Assembly: GCA_031374415.1 (NCBI GenBank)
Contig: JANMGB010000085.1
Location: forward strand, 1 to 14,343
Source: CANHBY01 sp031374415
Lineage (GTDB): Bacteria; Pseudomonadota; Gammaproteobacteria; Burkholderiales; Burkholderiaceae_C
Reading direction: 5' to 3'
Length of the DNA stretch: 14,343 nt
The position numbers and the translations under genes were made by a program. A model generated the notes under the pieces. That model made no database searches. It was not told where the DNA came from and worked only from the letters and a program-made list of their open reading frames with translations. Of the stretch, positions 7,724 through 14,206 are shown in pieces. Position 1 is the first letter of the stretch. Each line of letters starts with the position of its first letter.

Positions 7724-7743
7724 ATTCCCGCCTACGCGGGAAT
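7724..7743 (+). repeat. REP-like hairpin, left
   Basis: A perfect 8-bp stem, ATTCCCGC (7724-7731) with GCGGGAAT (7736-7743), closes a CTAC loop. It is embedded in CTGGATTCCCGCC...GAATGAC, a pattern of the dispersed palindromes common in Burkholderiales intergenic DNA. A truncated version occurs at 14192-14206. Confidence 0.75.
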
Positions 7744-7769
7744 GACATGCTGAGATTCCAAACCCTCCG

Positions 7770-7860
7770 CCCGTCATCCCCGCCTGCGCCCGTTATCCCC
7801 GCCTGCGCCCGTTATCCCCGCCTCCGCCCGTTTATCCCCACCCGCGCCCGTCATCCCCGC
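7770..7860 (+). repeat. 19-bp tandem array, five units
   Basis: The units are 7770-7788, 7789-7807, 7808-7826, 7827-7846 (20 nt) and a fifth from 7847 that runs into the right hairpin. The consensus is CCCGTTATCCCCGCCTGCG, with small variation (GTCATC/GTTATC; CTGCG/CTCCG). The unit resembles one arm of the flanking hairpin, so the array probably arose by slippage or duplication of part of the REP-like palindrome. Confidence 0.8.
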
Positions 7861-7872
7861 GAAGGCGGGGAT
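7853..7872 (-). repeat. REP-like hairpin, right (inverted relative to left)
   Basis: ATCCCCGC (7853-7860) and GCGGGGAT (7865-7872) form a perfect 8-bp stem with a GAAG loop. The flanking GTCAT and CCAGG are the reverse complement of the flanks of the left hairpin, so the two form a convergent pair like a BIME. Confidence 0.75.
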
Positions 7873-7963
7873 CCAGGACGGTGCCTTAGGAGCAACATCC
7901 CCGCGCACCCCACTCCTGCAAGCTCAGCTTGCGAATGCACCACCTGTTCGCTTTGGCGAAATC

Positions 7964-7992
7964 AACCGTGCAAATTCACTGAGACGGGGTGC
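7964..7992 (-). repeat. Right terminal inverted repeat of the MITE-like element
   Basis: Read on the minus strand it begins GCACCCCGTCTCAGT and ends CACGGTT, mirroring the left end. It marks the right boundary about 95 nt before the glutathione S-transferase start. Confidence 0.75.
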
Positions 7993-8050
7993 AAGGGCAG
8001 ATTTTGTTAGCCTCATCACTTTGAATCGCCCCCGCAACGGCGCCGTTCGA

Positions 8051-8056
8051 TAGAAT
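8051..8056 (+). promoter_or_regulatory. Candidate -10 for the GST/HD gene pair
   Basis: TAGAAT within TTCGATAGAATCG lies 31 nt before the GST ATG. The only TTGA-like box, at 8021-8026, is 24 nt upstream and too distant for a standard sigma-70 spacer, so the -35 is unassigned. Confidence 0.35.
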
Positions 8057-8087
8057 CGAACTCCAACTTTTGCACCGGACGACACCC

Positions 8088-8705
8088 ATGAAAGTCATTG
8101 GCTCTCTCACCAGTCCCTTCGTGCGCAAAGTACGCATCGTGATGGCCGAAAAAAAGCTCGACTATCAACTGGAGTTGGTCGATGTGTGGGCCAGCAACAA
8201 GGTCGATGCCGTCACCCCGTTGGGCAAGGTGCCTTGCCTGGTGATGGAGGCCGGCGAGATGATGGTGGACTCGCGGGTGATCGTGGAGTACTTGGACACG
8301 CTCTCGCCGGTGTGCCGCTTGATCCCCGAGCGGGGCCGTGATCGCGCCGAGGTGCGCACCTGGGAAGCTCTGGCCGATGGCCTGCTGGACTCCGCCGTGC
8401 TGGCCCGCATGGAGCAAACCTGGCCCAGCCGCACCGAGGCCCAGCGCAGCGCCGCCTGGGTGGATCGACAGCTGAGTAAGGTCAACGCCACCCTGGCCCA
8501 CATGAGTCACGGTTTGGGCGAGCGGGCCTGGTTTTGCGGCATCCACATGACCCTGGCCGATATCGCCGTGGCTTGCGCACTGGAGTGGCTGAGTTTTCGA
8601 TTCCCCCACATTGCGTGGCGTGAATCGCACCCCAACTTGGCCAAGTTGGTCGACAAAATGAACGCGCGTCAAAGCTTCATCGACACCGCACCGCCTGCGG
8701 GCTGA
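8088..8705 (+). CDS. Glutathione S-transferase family protein
   Basis: The 205-residue protein has an N-terminal thioredoxin-like domain (about 1-75) and an all-helical C-terminal domain. The opening MKVIGSLTSPFVRKVRIVMA is typical of bacterial GSTs. The cis-proline is Pro49 (GKVPCLV) and the glutathione gamma-glutamyl-binding pair is Asp61-Ser62 (VDSRVIVEYLD). In the C-terminal domain LADIAVACALEWL resembles the conserved N-capping motif. These enzymes conjugate or reduce electrophiles with glutathione in the cytosol; the substrate is not predictable. The ATG at 8088 is preferred over an in-frame TTG at 8070 because the family homology starts there. It is 3 nt upstream of the HD-domain gene and likely co-transcribed with it. 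Confidence 0.9.
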   Translation: MKVIGSLTSPFVRKVRIVMAEKKLDYQLELVDVWASNKVDAVTPLGKVPCLVMEAGEMMVDSRVIVEYLDTLSPVCRLIPERGRDRAEVRTWEALADGLLDSAVLARMEQTWPSRTEAQRSAAWVDRQLSKVNATLAHMSHGLGERAWFCGIHMTLADIAVACALEWLSFRFPHIAWRESHPNLAKLVDKMNARQSFIDTAPPAG

Positions 8706-8708
8706 AGC

Positions 8709-9389
8709 ATGCCAGCCATCGCGGTCTTGCCCAGCGACGCAGTGTGGTGCGCAACGTGGTCAGCCTTGTGGGATGCGTTGCTCGAAGGCTTGGGGCCTGC
8801 CCCGCAGTCGGCCCCCTCACCCACGCTGCGCGACGACACCCTGGCAGCCCTGCTGGCGGCTTACCGCGAACCCCAGCGCCACTACCACACGCTGGAGCAT
8901 CTGCATGAATGCCTGAGGCTGTGGGATCGCGTGTGTCACCTGGCCCAGGAGCCCTCGGAGGTCGCCCTGGCTTTGTGGTTTCACGACGCGGTGTATGACG
9001 TCAAGGCCCACGACAACGAGCAGCGCAGCGCGGCCTGGGCGGCCACGGTGGGCCAAGCGATGGGCTTGTCGCCCGCACGCCGGGCGCGCATCGAGGCGCT
9101 GATCATGGTCACGCGGCACGACGCCGCACCCCACACCCCTGACGAGCAACTCATGGTCGATGTCGACCTGTCGATTTTGGGCGCCGCCCCCGCTCGGTTT
9201 GATGCGTACGAGCAGCAGATCAGGGCTGAGTACGCTTGGGTACCCGGGCCCGTGTTTCGCGCCAAACGGCGTGACATCTTGAAGATGTTTTTGGCCCGCG
9301 ATCCGCTCTATCACACCGCGGCGCTGGACGAGCGCCTGACCGTGGCGGCGCGCACCAATTTGCGGCGCTCATTGCAAAGCTTGTCCTGA
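8709..9389 (+). CDS. HD-domain protein, predicted metal-dependent phosphohydrolase
   Basis: The 226-residue protein carries HD-superfamily signatures: YREPQRHYHTLEH at 52-64, the core His92-Asp93 in LWFHDAVYD, and DVDLSILG at 151-158 supplying a later Asp. These match a widespread family of small uncharacterised HD proteins (the COG4339 type, sometimes misnamed after an NMDA-receptor subunit). Such proteins are expected to bind divalent metal and may hydrolyse a phosphoester, but the substrate is unknown. There is no signal peptide or membrane segment, so it is cytosolic. It begins 3 nt after the GST stop and lacks a strong Shine-Dalgarno of its own, suggesting coupling. Confidence 0.82.
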   Translation: MPAIAVLPSDAVWCATWSALWDALLEGLGPAPQSAPSPTLRDDTLAALLAAYREPQRHYHTLEHLHECLRLWDRVCHLAQEPSEVALALWFHDAVYDVKAHDNEQRSAAWAATVGQAMGLSPARRARIEALIMVTRHDAAPHTPDEQLMVDVDLSILGAAPARFDAYEQQIRAEYAWVPGPVFRAKRRDILKMFLARDPLYHTAALDERLTVAARTNLRRSLQSLS

Positions 9390-9515
9390 ACGACTGAAAA
9401 ACGGGGGTCTGGGCACCTTGCTCCGCCGAGCAAAACCGAAACTCGCCCGAGCGCGCGCTTGTGTCTGGATTTCACACCAAAGCAGCCTGCCGCCGATCTA
9501 CACTGGCAACGGCGA

Positions 9516-9540
9516 CCCCATCGGTCACAAGCGGATGGGG
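9516..9540 (+). promoter_or_regulatory. Hairpin in the leader of the ferredoxin-oxidoreductase gene
   Basis: CCCCATC (9516-9522) and GATGGGG (9534-9540) form a perfect 7-bp stem with an 11-nt loop, 46 nt before the start codon. It lies in the 197-bp gap after the HD gene, in which I find no convincing promoter. It may be a leader or attenuation structure or chance; there is no T tract. Confidence 0.25.
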
Positions 9541-9586
9541 GGACGCCTGTCAGTTGTTGAGACTTGCTAACGGAGCACCAGTCCCC

Positions 9587-12500
9587 ATGAATGCCCCCCT
9601 GCCCGAATCCATTCGCCTCGCACTCGAGCGCGTGTCGCTGGACGACAAATATGCGCTTGACCGTGGTCAAGCCTTCATGAGCGGCGTGCATGCCTTGGTG
9701 CGCCTGCCCATGCTGCAACGCCAGCGGGATGCGATGGCGGGCCTGAACACCGCGGGCTTCATCAGTGGCTACCGCGGCTCGCCACTGGGCACTTACGACC
9801 AGGCCTTGTGGAGCGCCAAAAAGCACCTCGCGGCCCAAAACATCGTGTTTCAGCCCGGGGTCAATGAGGAACTGGGCGCCACCGCCGTGTGGGGTACCCA
9901 GCAGCTTGATTTGTTTCCGCAGGCGAACAAGTTCGACGGCGTGTTTGGCATGTGGTACGGCAAGGGCCCCGGCGCTGACCGTTGCGCTGATGTGTTCAAG
10001 CATGCCAACATGGCCGGCACGGCCAAGCATGGCGGGGTAATTGCCATCGCGGGCGATGACCACATCGCCAAGAGCAGCACGGCGGCCCACCAAAGCGATC
10101 ACATTTTCAAGGCCTGCGGCTTGCCGGTGTTTTTCCCCAGCAGCGTGCAAGACATCCTCGACATGGGCCTGCACGCCTTTGCCATGAGCCGCTTCGCCGG
10201 CGTGTGGGCGGGCATGAAGACCATCCAAGAGATCGTTGAATCCGCCAGCAGCGTCTGGGTGGACCCGGACCGGGTGAACATCGTTCTGCCCGAGGATTTC
10301 CCCATGCCCGAGGGGGGCCTGCACATTCGTTGGCCCGATGCGCCCTTGGCCCAAGAAGCGCGGCTGATGGATCACAAGTGGTACGCAGCCTTGGCCTATG
10401 TGCGGGCCAACAAGCTCAACTACAACGTGCTGGCCGGGCCGAACGACCGCTTTGGTTTGATCGCCAGTGGCAAAGCCTACAACGACACCCGGCAAGCCCT
10501 GCACGACCTGGGGCTGAGTGACGCCGTCTGTCACCAACTGGGTGTGCGCCTGCACAAGGTGAACGTGGTGTGGCCGCTGGAGGCCAGCATCACGCGCGAC
10601 TTTGCGCAAGGTCTGCAAGAAATTTTGGTGGTCGAAGAAAAACGCCAGGTGATCGAGTACCAACTCAAGGAAGAGTTGTACAACTGGCGCGCCGACGTGC
10701 GCCCCAACGTGCTGGGCAAGTTTGATGAGGCCCATGACAATGACCACACCGGCGGAGAGTGGTCACGCCCCAACCCCAGCCAAAACTGGCTGCTGCGCGC
10801 TCAGGCCGACCTCAACCCGGCCATCATCGCCAAGGCCATTGCCAAACGACTCACCAAGCTTGGCGTCGATGAAGACACCCGGCTGCGCATGGCCGCGCGC
10901 GTGGCCATCATTGAAGCCAAAGAGCGCAGCCTGGAGGTCTTGAACGCTACCGGGCAAGCCACGGGCGAGCGCGCGCCGTGGTTTTGCAGCGGCTGCCCCC
11001 ACAACACATCGACCAAGGTGCCCGAGGGCTCACGGGCCACGGGGGGCATCGGCTGTCACTACATGGTGTTGTGGATGGACCGCGAAACCTGCACCTTCAC
11101 GCAGATGGGCGGCGAGGGCGTGACCTGGGTCGGCCAAGCCCCCTTCACCACCGACAAACATATCTTCACCAACCTGGGCGACGGCACCTACTACCACTCG
11201 GGCTTGCTGGCGATTCGGCAAAGCATTGCGGCCAAGGTCAACATCACCTACAAAATATTGTTCAACGATGCGGTCGCCATGACGGGCGGGCAACCGGTCG
11301 AAGGCGGCATGGGCGTGCCCGCCATGACACGCGAGTTGCAGGCCGAGGGCGTCAAGCACATTGTGGTGGTGACTGACGAGCCCGAAAAATACGATGAGCC
11401 CGCGCTGCAAGACCCGGCTGTGGGCCTGGCCCCGGGGGTCAGTGTGCACCACCGGGACTTGCTCGACGCCATCCAGAAAGGGCTGCGCGAAGTGCCCGGC
11501 TGCAGCATCATCATTTACGACCAAACCTGCGCCACTGAAAAGCGGCGGCGGCGCAAGCGGGGCACGCTCATCGACCCACCCAAGCGGGTGCTCATCAATG
11601 AGGCCGTGTGCGAAGGCTGTGGTGATTGCTCGGTGGCCAGCAATTGCCTCAGCGTCGAGCCCCTGGAGACCGAATTCGGCCGCAAGCGCCAGATCAACCA
11701 AAACAGCTGCAACAAAGATTACTCCTGCCTCAACGGTTTTTGCCCGAGCTTTGTGACGGTGGAAGGCGGACAGCTCAAACGGGCCGCCAAAGACCGCCCC
11801 CTGCCCTCCCTGAGCAGCTTGGGCGAGCTGCCCGAGCCCGCCATTGCGCCTGTCGAGAAACCTTGGGGCATTGTCGTGGCCGGGGTGGGCGGCACGGGCG
11901 TGATCACGATCGGCCAATTGTTGGGCATGGCGGCGCACATTGAGGGCAAAGGGGTGATCACGCAAGACGCTGCGGGCTTGGCGCAAAAAGGCGGCGCCAC
12001 CTGGAGCCACATCCAGATTGCGGCGTCGGGTGAGTCTATTCACACCACCAAGGTGGGCACGGCTGAGGCCGATCTGGTGCTGGGCTGTGATGCCATCGTC
12101 GCGGCCCACCCGGCCACCTTGGCGACCTTGCGTGAAGGGCGCAGCCAGGTCGTCCTTAACACCCACAGCACCCCCACCGCCGCCTTCGTGCAACAGCCCG
12201 ATTGGCAGTTTCCAGCCGCGGCCTGTGAGGATGCCTTGCGGGCCGCGGTGGGCGAGCAAGGTTTGCACAAGTTGGACGCTGAGGCCCTGGCCACCGGGCT
12301 GCTGGGCGACTCGATCTACACCAACCCCCTGTTGGTTGGCGTGGCCTGGCAACGGGGCTGGATTCCGCTGAGCAAAGAGTCCATTTGCCGCGCCATGGAG
12401 ATCAACGGCGTGCAAGTTGAGCGCAACCATGCGGCCTTTGAATGGGGACGCCACGCTGCGCATCAAGCGGCGGCTGTGCAAGCCCTGCTGGCACCCACCC

Positions 12501-13183
12501 AAGTGATTCAATTCATTGCCAAGACCGGGTCGTTGGACGAATTGATTGAGCGCCGGGTGGCCTACCTCACCGACTACCAAAACGCTGGGTATGCCGCCCG
12601 CTATGCGGAGTTCGTGGGCCAAGTCCGCGAGGCCGAGACGGCCCTGGGCGAGCCCGCCTCACAGCACCTGAACTTGAGCAAAGCCGTGGCCAAGTACCTG
12701 TTCAAACTGATGGCCTTTAAGGACGAATACGAGGTCGCTCGGCTGCACACCGCCCCCGCGTTCCTGGACAAAATCGCAGCGCAGTTTGAAGGCGACTACA
12801 AAGTGGTGCACCACCTGGCCCCCCCCTTGTTGGCCAAGAAAGACCGTCAAGGGCATTTGATCAAACGCGCCTACGGGCCCTGGATGAGAAAAGCTTTTCA
12901 TTGGTTGGCCAAGGGCAAGTTCTTGCGCGGCAGCTGGGTGGACCCGTTTGGCTTTACCCGCGAGCGGCAACATGAACGGGCCTTGATCCGTGCCTACCGC
13001 AGCAGCATCGAAGAGTTGCTGCGCGGCTTGACAGTCAAACGGCTGCCCCTGGCACTGCAGGTGGCCCGCATCCCCGAAGACATTCGCGGCTACGGGCATG
13101 TGAAAGAACGCCACCGGCTGGCAGCGCAAACGCGCTGGGATGAGTTGATGCTGCGCTGGCGTGAGGGTGCGATGACGGCTTGA
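9587..13183 (+). CDS. Indolepyruvate ferredoxin oxidoreductase, fused alpha/beta type
   Basis: This large TPP- and Fe-S-dependent 2-oxoacid oxidoreductase (1198 residues) should decarboxylate arylpyruvates or related 2-oxoacids to acyl-CoA, passing electrons to ferredoxin. The N-terminal pyrimidine-binding region has ISGYRGSPLGTYDQALW and GVNEELGATAVWGTQ. A cysteine pair lies at Cys467/Cys470 (CSGCPHNTS). The TPP motif runs from Gly531-Asp532-Gly533 to Asn560 (GDGTYYHSG...FNDAVAMTGGQ). A cysteine cluster at 675-719 (CEGCGDC, then Cys687, 708, 714, 719) probably binds 4Fe-4S. The gamma domain starts near 760 (GVGGTGVITIGQLLG, then DAAGLAQKGGA). About 250 further residues form the C-terminal domain typical of these proteobacterial fusions. 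The ATG at 9587, 11 nt after GGAG, is preferred over an open extension to GTG 9461. No ferredoxin gene is adjacent. Confidence 0.9.
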   Translation: MNAPLPESIRLALERVSLDDKYALDRGQAFMSGVHALVRLPMLQRQRDAMAGLNTAGFISGYRGSPLGTYDQALWSAKKHLAAQNIVFQPGVNEELGATAVWGTQQLDLFPQANKFDGVFGMWYGKGPGADRCADVFKHANMAGTAKHGGVIAIAGDDHIAKSSTAAHQSDHIFKACGLPVFFPSSVQDILDMGLHAFAMSRFAGVWAGMKTIQEIVESASSVWVDPDRVNIVLPEDFPMPEGGLHIRWPDAPLAQEARLMDHKWYAALAYVRANKLNYNVLAGPNDRFGLIASGKAYNDTRQALHDLGLSDAVCHQLGVRLHKVNVVWPLEASITRDFAQGLQEILVVEEKRQVIEYQLKEELYNWRADVRPNVLGKFDEAHDNDHTGGEWSRPNPSQNWLLRAQADLNPAIIAKAIAKRLTKLGVDEDTRLRMAARVAIIEAKERSLEVLNATGQATGERAPWFCSGCPHNTSTKVPEGSRATGGIGCHYMVLWMDRETCTFTQMGGEGVTWVGQAPFTTDKHIFTNLGDGTYYHSGLLAIRQSIAAKVNITYKILFNDAVAMTGGQPVEGGMGVPAMTRELQAEGVKHIVVVTDEPEKYDEPALQDPAVGLAPGVSVHHRDLLDAIQKGLREVPGCSIIIYDQTCATEKRRRRKRGTLIDPPKRVLINEAVCEGCGDCSVASNCLSVEPLETEFGRKRQINQNSCNKDYSCLNGFCPSFVTVEGGQLKRAAKDRPLPSLSSLGELPEPAIAPVEKPWGIVVAGVGGTGVITIGQLLGMAAHIEGKGVITQDAAGLAQKGGATWSHIQIAASGESIHTTKVGTAEADLVLGCDAIVAAHPATLATLREGRSQVVLNTHSTPTAAFVQQPDWQFPAAACEDALRAAVGEQGLHKLDAEALATGLLGDSIYTNPLLVGVAWQRGWIPLSKESICRAMEINGVQVERNHAAFEWGRHAAHQAAAVQALLAPTQVIQFIAKTGSLDELIERRVAYLTDYQNAGYAARYAEFVGQVREAETALGEPASQHLNLSKAVAKYLFKLMAFKDEYEVARLHTAPAFLDKIAAQFEGDYKVVHHLAPPLLAKKDRQGHLIKRAYGPWMRKAFHWLAKGKFLRGSWVDPFGFTRERQHERALIRAYRSSIEELLRGLTVKRLPLALQVARIPEDIRGYGHVKERHRLAAQTRWDELMLRWREGAMTA

Positions 13184-13198
13184 GGGCTTAAGCCCTCA
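13181..13198. terminator. Shared palindrome between convergent genes, stop codons at both ends
   Basis: TGAGGGCTTAAGCCCTCA is a perfect 18-bp palindrome, able to fold as a 7-bp stem with a TTAA loop. The first three bases are the TGA of the oxidoreductase; the last three, read on the minus strand, are the TGA of the metalloprotease. No T tract follows on either strand, so it would be a weak or Rho-assisted bidirectional terminator, or a 3'-end-stabilising hairpin. Confidence 0.55.
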
Positions 13199-13969
13199 GT
13201 CGCCGCCAACCCCTTGCAAGCGTCTGGCCTGCGGCAGCAGCGATTGCAGCGCCTTCAGCCGCATGCAGGCCGGCGGATGCGTGGCCACCAGGGGCACGCC
13301 ACCCGAATGGGCACGACACTCCTGCTCGACGAACACGAGTTGCCGATCAGGGTCGTAGCCCGCCGCACTGGCCAGCAGCAGGCCGAGTTCATCGGCCTCG
13401 TATTCGCCCCGCTGCATCACCGGCTCCATCGCCTTGAGCAACGCCATGTTGAAGTCCATCTCAACATACATGTCGCGAACGCTGCGCTCGACCTGGCGCG
13501 GCAGCAGCCGGCGGGCAAAGGTCAGCGCCTGGCGCTCGTGTTCAAGGATGCTGTGGGCCATCTCGTGCGCCAGGACGAAGGCCAGGGCCTCGTCTGACGC
13601 CAACCGCAGATCGACAAAAGCCTCTGAAATGACGAGCTGTCCATCGGGCATCGCCATGGCATCGACGTCGGACAGACGCACGACCGCCAGCGACCAGGGT
13701 AAGGCGGCGCTGCGGGCGCTCTGTGAACGGGCCTCGACCACGACACGCGTGAACACGCGACTCAGCCGCTCGCAGTGCACGCGGCAGCCCAGCAGATCAG
13801 CCTGTTTAGCGCGGCTGATCAGGGCGTCTTTTTGCGCGGCGCTGGCGCGCTCGACCTGTTCGGCCGACCAACCCAGGCCAACCGGTTCGTACGCAAGTTT
13901 CGCTCCATGCGACACCGCGACACAAAGTACAGCCACGATACCAACCACAAAATGCAAAGACCTGAACAT
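13196..13969 (-). CDS. M48-family zinc metalloprotease, exported
   Basis: The 257-residue product starts with a signal-peptide-like segment (MFRSLHFVVGIVAVLCVAVSHG), so it is probably periplasmic; no convincing lipobox is seen. The catalytic zinc motif is His135-Glu136-x-x-His139 (AHEMAHSILEH). The third ligand is expected in GEYEADELGL at 188-197, and the conserved late histidine is in ATHPPACMRL at 229-238. This order is that of M48 peptidases, which in bacteria act in envelope protein quality control (BepA, LoiP). The ATG at 13969 has a perfect AGGAGG 9 nt upstream, whereas starting further upstream (14053) would bury the signal peptide. It converges with the oxidoreductase gene, sharing its terminal palindrome. 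Confidence 0.88.
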   Translation of the reverse strand: MFRSLHFVVGIVAVLCVAVSHGAKLAYEPVGLGWSAEQVERASAAQKDALISRAKQADLLGCRVHCERLSRVFTRVVVEARSQSARSAALPWSLAVVRLSDVDAMAMPDGQLVISEAFVDLRLASDEALAFVLAHEMAHSILEHERQALTFARRLLPRQVERSVRDMYVEMDFNMALLKAMEPVMQRGEYEADELGLLLASAAGYDPDRQLVFVEQECRAHSGGVPLVATHPPACMRLKALQSLLPQARRLQGVGGD

Positions 13970-13978
13970 CGCCAGAAA

Positions 13979-13984
13979 CCTCCT
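13979..13984 (-). promoter_or_regulatory. Strong Shine-Dalgarno fixing the metalloprotease start
   Basis: On the minus strand this reads AGGAGG, 9 nt before the ATG at 13969-13967. It is the best ribosome-binding site in the window and decides the start against the longer in-frame alternative from 14053. Confidence 0.8.
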
Positions 13985-14069
13985 GTCAACCTGAAAACAA
14001 CACGCTGAACAGAGTTTGCGGCGGTGGCCGCGCGCCGTGGCCCGGAAAAGCACCCGGGCGGGCGGGCAT

Positions 14070-14101
14070 TTCGACAGCTTGGGCGCGGAGCGCTGGTCGA
14101 A
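14070..14101. repeat. Imperfect hairpin upstream of the metalloprotease gene
   Basis: TTCGACAGC (14070-14078) pairs with GCTGGTCGAA (14092-14101) with a single bulged G. The TTCGAC...GTCGAA outer arms and trailing GAACGG resemble another common Burkholderiales dispersed hairpin. It lies in the 13970-14120 gap, where I find no gene and no clear promoter. Confidence 0.4.
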
Positions 14102-14120
14102 GAACGGATTCTTGGGGCAA

Positions 14121-14206
14121 GTACCCCCGTCTCAGTGGATTTGAAAGGTTGAATTGTTGCGGGGCCCATAGTGAGGTACATAGGCTGCTGGATTCCCGCC
14201 TGCGCG
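14121..14206 (+). repeat. Second, truncated copy of the MITE-like left arm
   Basis: This segment aligns with 7654-7738 with ten substitutions and one extra C, about 87% identity. It begins with the same terminal core (GTACCCCCGTCTCAGT) and ends 15 nt into the REP-like hairpin, after the third base of the second stem strand. Sequence from 14207 on is unrelated to the first copy. Confidence 0.8.

Larger units (their letters stand above)
7654..7992. mobile_element. MITE-like element, 339 bp, with 29-bp terminal inverted repeats
   Basis: The ends, 7654-7682 and 7964-7992, are inverted repeats matching at 25 of 29 positions; the outer core is GTACCCCGTCTCAGT on the left and GCACCCCGTCTCAGT read inward from the right. 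Inside lie two REP-like hairpins of opposite orientation (7724-7743 and 7853-7872), a 19-bp tandem array (7770 to about 7860) and two short hairpins (7918-7932 and 7947-7960). There is no transposase and no credible ORF, so it would be non-autonomous. A partial second copy of the left arm lies at 14121-14206. No clear target-site duplication is visible. Together with flanks it fills most of the 530-bp gene-free stretch 7558-8087. Confidence 0.7.

Noticed and set aside
7770..7860. Possible CRISPR-like array
   Set aside because: The 19-bp units are directly adjacent with no spacers, so this is a tandem repeat; no cas gene is present.
7654..7992. Tn3-derived miniature element (TIME), suggested by CGTCTCAG in the terminal repeat
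   Set aside because: Tn3-family ends start GGGG and extend about 38 bp with a different inner sequence. Here the ends are GTACCCC and 29 bp, so the shared CGTCTCAG is probably chance.
7681..8010. A 109-codon frame covering most of the MITE-like element
   Set aside because: Its product consists of translated hairpin repeats (SRLRGND and PREGGDP type) and low-complexity Pro/Arg sequence, which are artefacts of REP-like DNA.
11030..12622. A 530-codon minus-strand open frame opposite the oxidoreductase gene (and a similar 478-codon one at 9311-10747)
   Set aside because: Both are antisense to a coding frame with clear TPP, Fe-S and gamma-domain motifs. Long antisense frames are expected at this GC content, and their translations show no recognisable domains.
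13970..14053. An N-terminal extension of the metalloprotease to 14053
   Set aside because: It lacks a ribosome-binding site and would place the signal peptide internally, whereas the ATG at 13969 has a perfect AGGAGG.
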